A stretch of DNA of 59,955 nt. Origin: Suillus spraguei. Its lineage: Eukaryota; Basidiomycota; Agaricomycetes; Boletales; Suillaceae. Below the pieces are notes generated by a model. That model had not been told where the DNA came from and searched no databases. It saw only the letters and a list, made by a program, of their open reading frames with translations. Where the stretch lies: positions 1 to 59,955 of the forward strand of contig JABCPU010000397.1 of NCBI GenBank assembly GCA_016800925.1, written 5' to 3'. The position numbers and the translations under genes are program-made. How positions within the stretch are numbered: position 1 is the first letter of the stretch; each line of letters starts with the position of its first letter. Positions 32,312 through 43,815 of the stretch are shown piece by piece.

Positions 32312-32698
32312 GGATTCTTGTTGCACGCAATAGGAAAAGAGCAATGGATTCTGGTAAAACAAGAGGACTTGATGTATCGTCTGATGGCTCCTTCAGTGGC
32401 TGGTGAAGTTCAATGCTGTATTTCAGGTTAGAGGACAGTTCAATGAAAGAAATCAGCTGATGGATTGATATGCGAGACAGCATACTATTGTGCAAGATTG
32501 CCACGAGGGCAGACAGTGAGTCCATTGTATGTATCAATATTGATTGCCACTACCATTGTACCATGAGTATGTACTTTCACGTGGAGTTTAAAATGGTAAG
32601 TGTCTGGTTTGCAATAGATGATCGCCGTACTGATCGCTGGTCCAACCCCGTCTTCAAATGCCGGTAATCCCATAAACCAGATGTCTTCTCACTAGAAG
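32312..32698. other. No gene seen
   Basis: Between the Copia LTR and the second duplication copy. No coding character recognised. Confidence 0.4.
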
Positions 32699-33004
32699 TG
32701 CATGCAACAGCGTATCTTCATTCTTGTATACAGCAGACTCAGAAGGGTGGCTTGCTGTTCTTATAAAATATCAAGAACCTCTTCACTCATGACATGACAA
32801 CAATATTGACAAATTTTACTTTCTGCTCTGAGCCAAATTCGAAGCATCTCCCCCATGAATGTTAACCCACAGCTCCCTCGCATTTAGGGCCAAACAAGAC
32901 TAACAGTTATCGTCCATGAATGAAACATATTGGCCTCAAAATTTACCCCATCATTCCAAACGTCTCTAATCTTGCTACAGTCGTCGAATTTCCATGCGTA
33001 TTGA

Positions 33005-33875
33005 TCATGATTTGTGCTCATTGGTGAGACAGTCATTAACAAAACACTTGATAGTAAAGTGAGACAGCAGGTTCCACGGGATTAGTCTGCTCAGCATTTT
33101 ACTGTCATCAGTCAAGCAAACCCAGACAATGAAAAGGAATGGCGCATTCGCACCCGTCCTTTCCTCCAAATAAAATTTGACGGTGAAGTGACAATCCAGG
33201 AAGCATTGTATACATTCAGCCAACATTAGTGGCCTCACTTCGCTTGCCATGGTGAGCTGAATCAAAAAACAACCATTCATGTCTTCCTTTGCGATGACAG
33301 GCCTTTAACAACATCCGATCCCACTGGCAGAATCCAGAGTTTGCATTCCTATCAGATTTCCACACTTCCACGCCGATGAGATGAGCCCTGACAAGGCAAC
33401 CCATTTTGCTGTGGCGATGTAATTCTCCGGATTTCGCAGCGTCGATGATGATATCACATAATGGATTGTTTTTGCTTTCTCTAAAAACCTGGATGGTGGG
33501 GAGATCGGACTGTGAATGGCCATGAAGACATTGCGGGACAGCAGATTGTACTTATTCACATGGGCTTCTGGGTCAAGGCACTGATCTGAAAGATCATTGA
33601 TCGCCATGCACTTGAGATGCAATTTGGAAGAGTAAACAGATGAAAATCACTAATGAGCCCACAAATGTGGAAAAGGTTTTCCACTGGTTGTTTATCACTG
33701 CCCAAAACGGTGCAGAGTGACCTTCGATATTGCATATTTGCAGGAGGTGAGAGAATGCTGTAGCTGGAAGAGCAGTAGCAGAAATGCTCATGACTGGATC
33801 AACAGAGAGAGGCATGAAGTTGGGAGTAGAGACGGTATTGTGAATACAAGATAGAACCTCTCTTCGGTTCTGCAT
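33005..33875 (-). other. Possible multi-exon gene or remnant with a membrane segment
   Basis: On the minus strand, open stretches follow one another: 33875-33594 with a hydrophobic segment TFVGSLVIFICLLFQIAS, then 33622-33305, then 33280-33005 (the part shared with 13902-14177). Exon joins are not clear enough to propose a product. Either a fungal membrane protein gene with unplaced introns or decayed sequence. Confidence 0.25.
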
Positions 33876-35469
33876 GGTTTGTACAAAGGAAAATATAGAT
33901 CATGGTGTGTCCTAGTCCCTAGAAGGAATCTGTTGATGACATAGGCAAAAATAGTGTTATATGAGTAGTGTGCTAGCAGCCGATTTGCTACTATCAATGT
34001 TTCTCAATCATTGGCTGTGGTTGCCATTTTGGAGGGGCAAATGAAGCACAGCCGTGAATAATAGGCGCCTTGCCAAATTAACAAGACAAAGTATTTGATT
34101 GAGACCGTCACATCTGTATAGTTGATAGGGAGCGACTTGATGTCTGAGGGATCTTTGTCAGTCATGAAAAGGTTGCCCTTAATCTCAAGAGCTTTTGAGA
34201 CATGGGGCGGAGGTAGGGAGGGCAGGGATGATGGCCTTGTGAAATAAAGATCAGTTGAGGATGAGGGAAAAGATCATGAGTGTGTGTAAGAGGAGAATTG
34301 GGATACAGGTGAGAGAATAATTACACCATGTGATCGAGGGGAGAGGGAGGAAGGATATCATTTCATAATTGGGAAAGCAAGCATGTCTGATAAGAGGTCA
34401 GAAGTTTCCTGGATCAGAATAAAGAAAATTTAATTGTGAAATGCACAACAGGGTAGTCAGGCAGATATGATCCTTGGAGTTGGGACAGACAGAAGACTCG
34501 CACAACTCACACAAACTTGAAGCTGTGTCTCGAAAAATCATAAGTTACATCCTGCAGGATAAATCTTATAAACTGAATCAATTGTGCCGAGGCTGTGGAG
34601 TGATCTAAAGCAGTGCATTTTTCTCACGAAGTTTGAAGGGGACGGTTCAGTCGCTGTGTCAAGTGGCAGTTCGAGGCTAGGCACACGAATGAGCAAGAAT
34701 TACTTCTGTGATGAGTCCTTAGTACTTTATGATACCTCCCACCTCGATGATTTTTCAGACAAAGAATGGTACCATCCATTACACGCAGATTTTTCCACAA
34801 TGTTGCAAAGATAAGACGGCACTTCATCTGATCTCCGAGATTCAGATGGATAGGTTTGATGATCAATGTGAGATGGCACAATCTCATGGAAGGGGATGAG
34901 GAGGGTCATATTTCTTTCGGATTTCCTGAGTCGCACTATGAGTTCCGAGAATATAGCTACTCGCCAACTTGGTCCAAGGTTCCGCAGGGGAAGTTAGTTG
35001 AACCAAGTACATGACTGCGCACTACTACTGATGGGCCTGACTCAGGTATGTCATGCCTATCTCCACAAAGAATCCCGGCCTTTGATGCCAATGCTGTAAT
35101 TGCGAAGCTAAAACAAGTACACGCTGAGTTTTCAACCAGAAAATTCCCACGATGAAATGCAAATAAGTTATATAAATAACTATCCCCGAATGTTCCTGTA
35201 TACATATTACAGACACACACAATTACCGAGGCTACAGCTACTAGGTGCTTGGCAAACACGTTTCATACTTCAGAAGCTTCAAGCTTACATATGCTCTTCC
35301 AAGTCAGTTAGGTTACCCAGATATGGTTGCAGACAGTGCGGGCTCTGCCGCAAGCGGTCCTCGAAGTCGCGTTATAAATTGAAGTCTGTCAGACAGACCA
35401 TTATATACTATTTACTTGAAGAAGTACTTCATCCTGCTTTTAACAGCACCCCGGCAGCCCACCTCTACA
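33876..35469. other. No gene seen
   Basis: About 1.6 kb unique to copy 2 of the duplication. Only short open frames without recognisable composition; it includes the presumed promoter of the gene at 35470. Confidence 0.35.
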
Positions 35470-36057
35470 ATGAATACTTCCACTGAAGTGTACTCACCTT
35501 GTGCTTCAACTGCAGTTTATCTGCCTCTTGCGCTCGTCCCACTGCAAGATGCTAGTGTAACACCAATATCTTCATCCAGTCATGACTCCATGACTGATAG
35601 CACTCCGCTGCCAAGCGTTGAACAGTCGTCCCCGAACCCGCCAAACAACTGCGTCGTAATAATACAGAACAACTATATTGCGGAGGGGGGAACCATCAAT
35701 ATATTTTCAAGTCACTGTAACAGTTCCAGTGAGTTCTTTGTACTTATTTTCGGTCAACAAGAAGACTCGCCTCACGATGTAAAAGCTGTGACCAGGTTAG
35801 AACATGTCACCGCAACTGCAGAGCCCACACCCTTGGAGCCTCCATCAGCGACGCATGCAGAGGCTGCAGAGCATGGCCGTGGAAGTATTGTACTGAGCGG
35901 TAATACGTTCGGTGAGTGCGTTGTGATAAACGTAGGATCGCCAAACTGCACTGGAGCTGGTAGGTCATTTAGTTAATCTGAAAGAAATTTGACTTACGTT
36001 TCACTGGCATCAGTTAAACAAACAGCTCTTGCATCCCAAATTGACCGCAACATCTAG
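35470..36057 (+). CDS. Small uncharacterised two-exon gene, 177 aa
   Basis: The ATG at 35470 opens MNTSTEVYSPCASTAVYLPL. Exon 1 ends at 35959. A 54-bp GT-AG intron (35960-36013) joins in frame to VKQTALASQIDRNI and a TAG at 36055-36057. The protein is Ser/Thr/Pro-rich with two similar Asn/Gly-rich beta-like segments, CVVIIQNNYIAEGGTINIFS and GSIVLSGNTFGECVVINVGS, as if an ancestral motif had been duplicated. No signal peptide or transmembrane segment is obvious. It sits in the block present only in copy 2 of the duplication. The clean intron and open frame suggest a real gene; function unknown. Confidence 0.5.
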
Positions 36058-36718
36058 CGGAATGAAGGGCTCGCGTTGAATATACTATCTTTTTCTTTGC
36101 ACCCGCCTATGCTCTATGTAGAAATATCGACCGACAATTTTTTTAAAAAAGAATTGAGACATGCTGTGTGCGCTCAAGCTTGATAGTCATTTTGCAACCT
36201 ACCTCTCAAAAGGTAATAATGAGCTCGCCATAAAGAAATAAATACCCACAGGTCCGGGATTAGAAAGAAAGGGCAGTCGGAGTGTTCCGTATTTCCTCTG
36301 GAATATCGTACATTTTTCAAGTATACCGTGATCAATTAGCTCCTAGATTGCCAGTCGATTTTTCTCACTAGAACGAGTGGGTAAAGACGTATTTGGATGT
36401 ATCTTTGTCATCCACATGCACCTCAAGCCTGACGTTTACTCCCTGTTTGTTATTGATTAGTATATAGGCGGACAGACAACGTGTATACTTTACTCGAGGT
36501 AGCCCCAGATCTGTCTTACCGTCGCCTCTTGAGAGCAGCAACTTGTTTCTCGTCCTTTATCATAGGATATCAATAAAAATTTCCTTCATGGTCTTAGTTA
36601 CGCAAAGATACCGGTTCATGTCGAGGGAAGTTAACAAAGTGTTATCAGCCCAAAGAAGAAAACTTCTGGAGGCCTTTGCACAACAAACCAAAACAACGTT
36701 GCATAACGCTTGAGAGGC
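36058..36718. other. No gene seen
   Basis: Downstream of the small gene, up to the point where colinearity with copy 1 resumes (36719). Nothing recognised. Confidence 0.35.
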
Positions 36719-38971
36719 TACAGCGAATTCTAATATCAATACAACCCTTGCATACAGCTCTATACCTCTGACAAATTCGTGACCGTGGATTGCTGATATG
36801 GTCGTCTCAAGCCGATATGTGACGTATCGTCATTTTCCTCACGCGATATAACTGTTGAAATGTTGACGGACAGTCTAGCGCACTGCCCTCATCTCACATG
36901 ATAAATTGGCTGCACTATTTGCTGGAATAAAATGGGGGGAGATGTCGCATCAATGATAAAACAATATCGCATTGCTCATCGGAGAGATATGCGCAACGTT
37001 CGAGAACTTGCCAACAAGATACCGCAAGGGCATCAGTCTTGTGTGAAACTCTAACTTCCTGCGAGACAAAACGCAAGCGGTATACATTGGAAAATATGCG
37101 AGAAAACAGTGTAAGCTTGCATATGAGATTTCTCGTTGTACTGAAATTATAGGACACAAAACCCTTCTGGGCCCGGGAGTACATGGAAGTGATTTCAGGA
37201 AATCAAACCTGTAAAAATCAAATCTGGATGTCAAAGACTTCAATACACGCTTGATATCCCTCTCGGAAACTGTCACTCGAATCTTGGTGGTCTGCCCCGT
37301 CACCTGATGTCGTCTATAAGCGTCGCTCGCTTACCTCCAAGGAACACCGTCAGGTGCACCCTCTCACTATCACATCCTTCTTAAGCAAATACTTAATACC
37401 CCGATCTTGGAACGTTCAACCTCTAGTACTTACCGTCTCTCAACTCCGTATGGATGCACCCAACAAATGTCGAAATTGCGATAGATCGACCGAATACAGT
37501 CATCCATCTGTTCCGTCTACGTCCCCACCTCTCCTCGTTCACTATTCACGCAGCTTTCATGCACACTGGCATAAAAGCCTTATAACACGTACACCAAAGT
37601 TCAATCTCTTCGTATTGATAACAGTAACTCTGGACTTGCAACTGATCTATTTGGTCTGATCGATGCTCTATCACTCTCCGAGTTACGCGTGTTTCAAGTC
37701 GAACATGGCCTCACGGGGAGTTTGAAGGCATTCCTGGTGCGGTCGAATTGTCCCTAATGAGCCTGAATTTTGTCTTTGGAGTGAAGACCACAACGAGCAG
37801 AATAAGTTGCCATTGTCTCTTCTATCGAAGTTATAGTGGATTGCATGGGTCGCAATCACTTTGTATGGTATACAAACCCAGCATAGTGAAGTCGAGCGCC
37901 AGCGGACCAGATCTGAAATTTGCTGCATTTCATGAGCTGCGCACCAAGGACTCGGTTCTTGTCTCACTGAGCCCTGGAGTCGCCTTCCAAGACACTTTTC
38001 TCATTTTGCGTGGTGTATGCACACTGCACTTATATCTGTGCTCAAATGCGAGCCTCAGGAAAATTCATTGTAATTTCAGCCCAGTCACAGCGGGCACTGT
38101 CATATGCTCGATCGAACTGTGAGTGGTTGCTTTGTCATTGGGACTCACCATAGACATAATTTGCAGACTCTTCACACCTACTCTGTAGCGATTCGTAAGG
38201 TAAGAGATCGCGAGGCTTTGGACCTGAAAGTTCTTCTATCGTGAGAGACTGCTTGAAAGTTCTGATACTCGATTGATGTCTCAATAGGGTCGAGGACTGG
38301 GTTCATGTATTGCATGATCAATAACATGAACACTACAGTGACATGTCAATAATGAAATGCGGACTCGCGCAGCTTTGGCTGCAGTGAGAACTCATCGATG
38401 CAGAGTATGATGATCATGCTGTATAATTATGTGATGCAGTATGTCAACAACAATGGACAAGAGAACATTATTGGCGAACGATCAAAACTGAAACCGGTTT
38501 GGGCAGGGGTTCGCTGAGAAAATTAGAGGAAAGTGGGGGGAAAGTGTCGGAAGCAAGGCTGACACCTTTGAACATCATGATTGGACGAGTTTCACGATAA
38601 AGTGCTGGAGAATGGCAAACTGCTCGACACGAGAAACAATAATACATATTCATGTTGCAATCTATAGCTTTCAACCAGGGCCGGGAAGTAGCAACTGCAC
38701 TATCGCCGTTGGGTGGGAGGGGATATGTCCTAGAAGCTGTGGAGATACGAGTCAGACACATGTACATAGTGCAGTTGAGGAAGGTGGTCATGACTAATGG
38801 CGGGGAGTATTGCTGCAACGGAGACGATCTACCTCGTGTCTCGGGCGTCTATTGAACCGAGGTAGGTTAGCGTGGTGAAGCATCAAAACGCACACTACAC
38901 GTACCTCTGTAGCTTAAAGAAAGACACCCACAATCTCTCAACCGTGCTCAACACCATCAATTCCCATTAAA
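36719..38971. other. Decayed sequence matching 14338-16710
   Basis: Second copy of the decayed stretch upstream of the WD40 gene. The short open pieces seen in copy 1 are present but cut by different indels, for example the frame ending GGEYCCNGDDLPRVSGVY near 38855, which runs on further in copy 1. No functional gene seen. Confidence 0.4.
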
Positions 38972-40325
38972 ATGTTACAGCTCATTCCAAGCACCACACC
39001 CATTCGAACTTTTAAAGGTCATGAGGACACCGTAATGGCAGTCGCAGTTTTGCCGGATAAGCGACGAATAGTTACGGGCTCGTTCGACAGGACACTTCGT
39101 CTTTGGGACTTGGAGACAGGTGTTGTGTTGAAGAAGATGGAGGGGCATAACAATCTGGTGTATTGTTTAGCGGTATCACGAGATGGTCAAATAATAGCAA
39201 GCGGCGATGAAAAAGGAGAAATGATTGCCTGGCATGGTGAAACTGGCGAATCTCTCATCCAACCCATCAAAGCACACTCCACTCACATACGGTTGTTGGA
39301 TTTTTCTCCCGATGGTTCGGTGCTGGTTACTGGTTCATCTGACAAAATGGTGAAGTTTTGGTGTACCAAAACATGGCAGATGCAAGGAGAACCAATCGAG
39401 TGTGGTGCCTGGATCTCCCGTGTTCAATATTCGCCTTCTGGTGAACTTCTTGCCATCGCAACAGTCCAGCATATCCAAATTTATAATTCAGGAACAAAGG
39501 AACGCGTCGCATCTTTCAAGGGCCACACAAAATCAAACACATCACTCGCGTGGACGTCCGATGGCACACGCCTTCTTTCAGCAGGCAATAAAGAAGATCC
39601 TACCATACGAGAGTGGGATACATTGACCTGGAAGCAGGTCGGTCATCCCTGGAAAGGCCACACTAATTATATCCACGCCATTGCAATTCATCCCGCTGGC
39701 ACCCTCATTGCTTCCGCATCTAAAGACAACTATGTCCGTCTCTGGCGGCTCTCAGATCAACAAACCATCGCCATCTTCCAGCACTCATCTATCCCAATAT
39801 ATGTCACTTTCTCTGCGGACGGCAAGCACATCCTCAGCAGAGGGAAAGATAAAAAAATCTCAGAGTGGGCAGTGCCAAAGAACGCCAATTCAAAGGCGAG
39901 TTTCCATTCTTGACTCTAATAACACAATTCGAGCGTCCATTGTACAGATCCTGGCTATCACGACAGCCCGTGATGCATGCATCGCTGGGGACCTAGCAAC
40001 TGCTGAAGAGTCACTCACCCAAGACATCGACACTGACGCCAACGACTATACTTTGTATGCCCATCACTCATTCATTTTAGACAACGCCCTGGGCGCCTCA
40101 AAAGACTCAGGTTCCCCATGGCGAGGGCTGCTCGTGCAGCTCCCCCGCCAGCACCTACCACCCCACCTCCAGTCGCCGCCGCTACTACCTTCAAAGCTCA
40201 AATACGGCACCTATTCACCCGGTCACCCCACCGTGCAACGCTCCCCGTTATCGATGTTCCATTCGCAAAGGGTAAAGAGGTGCGCTAGTCGATTTCATCG
40301 TGTGTCTTGGGTGTCTGATGCATAA
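38972..40325 (+). pseudogene. WD40-TPR paralogue with internal deletion and out-of-frame tail
   Basis: The ATG at 38972 (MLQLIPSTTPIRTF) opens a complete set of WD40 blades to 39895 (GHEDTVMAVAVLPD, LRLWDLETG, VKFWCTKTW, IREWDTLTW, VRLWRLSDQ). The GC-AG intron (39896-39947, GCGAGT donor) is kept. Exon 2 then runs only to HHSFIL before 1137 bp present in copy 1, carrying the end of exon 2 through most of exon 8 and the start of exon 9, are missing. Beyond the joint the old tail exon is read in the wrong frame to a stop at 40325. The original final exon (about 40333-40500, ending RWCCC) is still visible downstream. It may still make a WD40-only protein of about 310-430 residues; the TPR half is lost. 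Confidence 0.75.
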
Positions 40326-40769
40326 TCTACAGCGTAATGCTGCCGCAGATGAGGATCGTAGCAAAGACCCGAACATCATACCTGATGATGGATATTTTGA
40401 TACTACGCAACTGGACTCCAATACACAACAACAACAACAACCAGTATCGGTGCAAGTAGACACTGGAGAACATGGAGGCGGCCGGTGGTGTTGCTGCTAG
40501 AGGAATTAGTGAATATACGTGGATATTTTAGTTCTATTGTCGCTTGTAATGTGCGCTGGAAGCAGCACTTATTGTATCGATTGGTAATGACTATATCCTT
40601 TAGATTATGGCTAATGATGATAGTTATAAAACTTGAGTCCTCCAGTGAATCATGATGCATGTGGCCACGATCAAGGTTGATGATGGGGCAGATACCGCAG
40701 ATGTTTAAGCGGCCACAGGATCACAACAACTTATCGAAACTGACTGTCTGAACATTCTACGCGTGACAA

Positions 40770-41350
40770 GCGAGAGACATTGTATCAATCCCCTCCGGAA
40801 GACTCCCGAAGTCAGAAACGGGACATATCCTTTCATCGCCAGTCATCTCTACACTGCCCAAGATGTGATACCTCTCTCCATCCCACGAGCGGTCCCTTCC
40901 TCCACCCAGACAATATGAACACTCGATTTCGTGAACAAATGATGAGACAGCGCGATCAGGAGCTGTTGTGTCAACGAGAGAATATTCAAAGGAGGTAGGA
41001 GATCGAGTGCAAGTCGGTACCAAGAGCTTGAGCGCCGGCTGGGCGAGGAGCTTCTCCAAACGCAAGAATAGGCTGCTGCTCGACAGGTAGAGGAGATAAC
41101 AGTGCGTCAGGCACAACACCGTCAGGAGGAGATAGCTTTGATGCAGAGGCAAGGAGACGCGAAGAAGAGGCCCAGCTGAAGGCCAAGACTGAGAACGAAT
41201 GCACTCGTGCAGAGGTCGGGCAGCGTCAGCTGGGAGAACTCGTCTGTAAATGGAAAGAGAAGGTGCGACACCGTCAAGGAGAGCTCGAGCGCGGACAACA
41301 GGAGAGGAGGCTTTGCTCAAGGAGATGAAGCGTGCAAGGTCTGACTAGAG
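40770..41350 (+). pseudogene. Remnant of a charged coiled-coil gene, copy 2
   Basis: Counterpart of 19840-20420. It includes REQMMRQRDQELLCQRENI, a later ARRREEEAQLKAKTENEC and RHRQGELERGQQERRLC, in frames broken by stops. It retains a stretch missing from copy 1. No domain recognised. Confidence 0.35.
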
Positions 41351-41393
41351 TTTTGCACCAGACACGGGCTACCTAAAAAAATTCAGCAGTGCC

Positions 41394-41729
41394 TTGGCAA
41401 TTTGTTTGGTACAGGGTTCGGTAACTTCGGTTGCAAGCTACGCGTTTGGTCATGGTGTCTATTATGGCGAGGCCTGCGTCGGACAATGCTTATTCACAAG
41501 GGACCGAAGACCTTTGAATGAACAGGTAATTGAATCCAAGGCAATACTGCTGAGCACAGGGAACTGGCAGGCGTTATTCTTGAATATAGTTCAGATCCAG
41601 CCGGATATTGGCGACTTGATAGTACTAGGGAATGAGACTTCAAGGTCGAGCGCAGATATCTCGGATCCATATCAGCGTTATGTCATTCTCAAACGTCGTC
41701 ACAATGCCGCCTTCGCCTGGGAAACGTAA
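41394..41729 (+). CDS. Uncharacterised open frame, up to 111 codons
   Basis: An uninterrupted frame without a good ATG at its start, ending in a TAA (41727-41729), with mixed globular composition: YYGEACVGQCLFTRDRRPL, ALFLNIVQIQPDIGDLIVLG and YQRYVILKRRHNAAFAW. It begins just past the end of the segmental duplication and may be the last exon of a gene whose 5' part was displaced. No family recognised. Confidence 0.35.
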   Translation: MAICLVQGSVTSVASYAFGHGVYYGEACVGQCLFTRDRRPLNEQVIESKAILLSTGNWQALFLNIVQIQPDIGDLIVLGNETSRSSADISDPYQRYVILKRRHNAAFAWET

Positions 41730-42229
41730 TTCACCACAGAGTGCTACGGAGCAGTAGCACAATCCAACTTGCTGATATTGTCTCACAATGTCCGTCTCTC
41801 CGACAGCAAGAAGTCCAAATTTAAAACTGAGTGACGACTCCTGACACGCCACAACACCTTTCTTCTACTCATTTGTATCGTCTGTCGCCACCGCCCATGT
41901 TGCAACTCCAGACAGCCTCGTTATTGAATTTTTCTTTCCTCGATTTTTTTTGTCGGTGTCATTATCATATCAATCGATTTCTGTATTGACGTCTTCTGTT
42001 TTACTTATTCCTAGTCTTGCAGTAAGTGCAAGAATTTCTTTGTTTTTCATTAGCAGTGTGACTCGCTCGCTTTAAGTTTCAGTGCAATCGCAAGCCTGAA
42101 GGGATCCCAACGATGTTTCGTATGTATATTGCATATTGCATAGCCTTGGCATGGCTTGTACGAAATTAATAGGGTGGGACATAATGTACTGCTGTCAAGC
42201 GCCCCCTAGCCTGGCGCCGTTCACACGAT

Positions 42230-42626
42230 ACATCAGGAAATCATGAGTTTACTTATTCCTTACTTATTTCAACTTTTCCCACTTATTTCAAATGGACTAC
42301 TTTTTTTCTGAAATTTGACAACTGCTTCAAAATTGAGTATTCCAATATGTTTGTTGGCCTGAAGACAAGTTTCATTGCATAAGACCAACAATTAGTGACT
42401 AGTATGAAGCTCGAGTGACACATTAATGCTGATGATTTTATTTCTCAAATATTCTCTTGAGGTACTATTTTGCAATTAAGAGTCCAATAATTTTATAGCA
42501 CACATTATAATGATGGCTACAGATCCTGATAGTCAGTGGACCAGTGTAATTTAAGAAATAAGTAATCCATTGAATAAGTGGAAATTTGAATAATAAGGAA
42601 TAGGTAAACTCATGATTTCCTGATGT
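42230..42626. mobile_element. MITE, 397 bp, with direct flanking repeat
   Basis: Terminal inverted repeats ACATCAGGAAATCATGAGTT at the left and the complement at the right, extending imperfectly to about 45 bp. A 7-bp direct repeat ACACGAT flanks it (42223-42229, 42627-42633). The CATCAGGAAAT terminus is shared with the MITE pair at 10186-10884, so they belong to one superfamily. Non-coding and AT-rich. Confidence 0.75.
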
Positions 42627-42729
42627 ACACGATGCCACTAAAGCTTTGAGTAAATCAGCTCCTGTATAGAAGGAATCAAGCTGCGCTGCATGCATCGCTG
42701 AAATCTAAAGAATTGGGAACACAGCTCAC

Positions 42730-42784
42730 CCTGGTTCAAACCCAGGTTTGGGCCGGAACAGCCCTCAGGGCTGGGCGCCCAAAC
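42730..42784 (+). other. tRNA T-arm-like stem-loop next to a strong hairpin
   Basis: CCTGGTTCAAACCCAGG (42730-42746) forms a perfect 5-bp stem with a TTCAAAC loop, like a tRNA T arm. Immediately after, GTTTGGGC pairs with GCCCAAAC (42746-42784) around an inner AGCCCT-C-AGGGCT palindrome. No D arm or acceptor stem was found, so a SINE head or tRNA fragment is possible. Confidence 0.4.
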
Positions 42785-43815
42785 ACTCAATGCCCTCCTG
42801 CAAGTCAGAAACTCCATCAGAGTAAATACTTTATAGTACGCACCCTAGAATGCATGTCTATTGCCTACTTAGGTTAATCACACTACCCTCAAGCGCTAAC
42901 TTGTGTTGTAGCGCATAGAGTGGGAAGTACCCGTTTCAGGTTCTAATCCAACGTAGGAACACTGGGATTGCAGAATTTGAATATGGATTGCTAGTACTAT
43001 TCCGACAACTGAATTATATCTACTTTGTATGCTTTGCATGTCTGATTTTAGTGTGAATACCATCATATTGTGTCGGATTACTATCTGAATATGAAGCTAT
43101 CATATGACTATATGCTCTCCTAAGGATCTGCCCCGCTCCCGGACACTTACCAGTCATTGTCACTTTTAATGCCCTTCGACCAGAACGTGTTCTACTCAGG
43201 CTGCTAATAATTCTAGATTCTAGGTGGTAAACATATTCATATGCTACTATCAGACTCGCCATCACTTCTAAAGGATTGAATACTACTTACTACATACATC
43301 AATCCAACGATCGCCAAACTGTGCCTGAGCTTAGGACATTGTACACGGAGTCCGTTCGGTAGTCGATCTTCTGATTTGTGTGCGGAAATGCACGCTCATT
43401 ATCTTTCAAGGTTCCCGTCCAGTTTTGGAAGATGCCAGATGAGCTATTGGTGCACCTCAGGCATTACTTCTCGGTAGCAATAGAGACCTTTGAGGTGGGG
43501 TTTTTATGTTGTAGGAAAGTTACCTCTGAGGTGCACCCTCCCGCCATTCTATTAATAACGTGCCTCGTACATTATATTCAGCACCCCCTGGCGTGGCACA
43601 TGTGGTGCTCGTGCTGCCTGAACCTACCCTCCGTCCTTTATTGCGCACCTCCAGCATGCTTCGTGTGCCTTGAGCAGGGTGATCTAAATGCTCTTGGGGC
43701 CTTCATGCCACAGGAATCAAACCCTCCCACAACCCTCCCATGCCTTTATATTGGCCACTAAGTTTGTGGTGTGCTAGTGAGTCTTGGTTTTGTGCCTCAC
43801 ACTCTCCCTTTCACC
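42785..43815. other. No clear gene; a short inverted repeat
   Basis: GGTGCACCTCAG near 43453 is mirrored by CTGAGGTGCACC near 43529, about 65 bp apart. The rest lacks coding character except a Cys-rich open stretch at 43378-43761 that I do not trust. It probably holds the left flank of the KDZ element. Confidence 0.35.

Larger units (their letters stand above)
32699..41342 (+). repeat. Segmental duplication, copy 2
   Basis: Direct copy of 13628-20405. It contains 33.4-36.7 kb, absent from copy 1, and lacks 1137 bp corresponding to 17820-18956. The colinear parts are 32699-33400, 36719-40080 and 40081-41342. Confidence 0.9.

Noticed and set aside
34957..35259. Minus-strand 100-codon frame beginning with a signal-peptide-like stretch
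   Set aside because: No splice support, no homologous composition, and it lies in a non-coding block just upstream of another gene.
42909..42949. A-box- and B-box-like motifs (TAGCGCATAGAG, GGTTCTAATCC)
   Set aside because: Spacing is too short for a tRNA or typical SINE, and no terminator or stems were found.
43378..43761. Cys-rich 127-codon frame
   Set aside because: It includes an inverted repeat and no recognisable domain; composition looks accidental.
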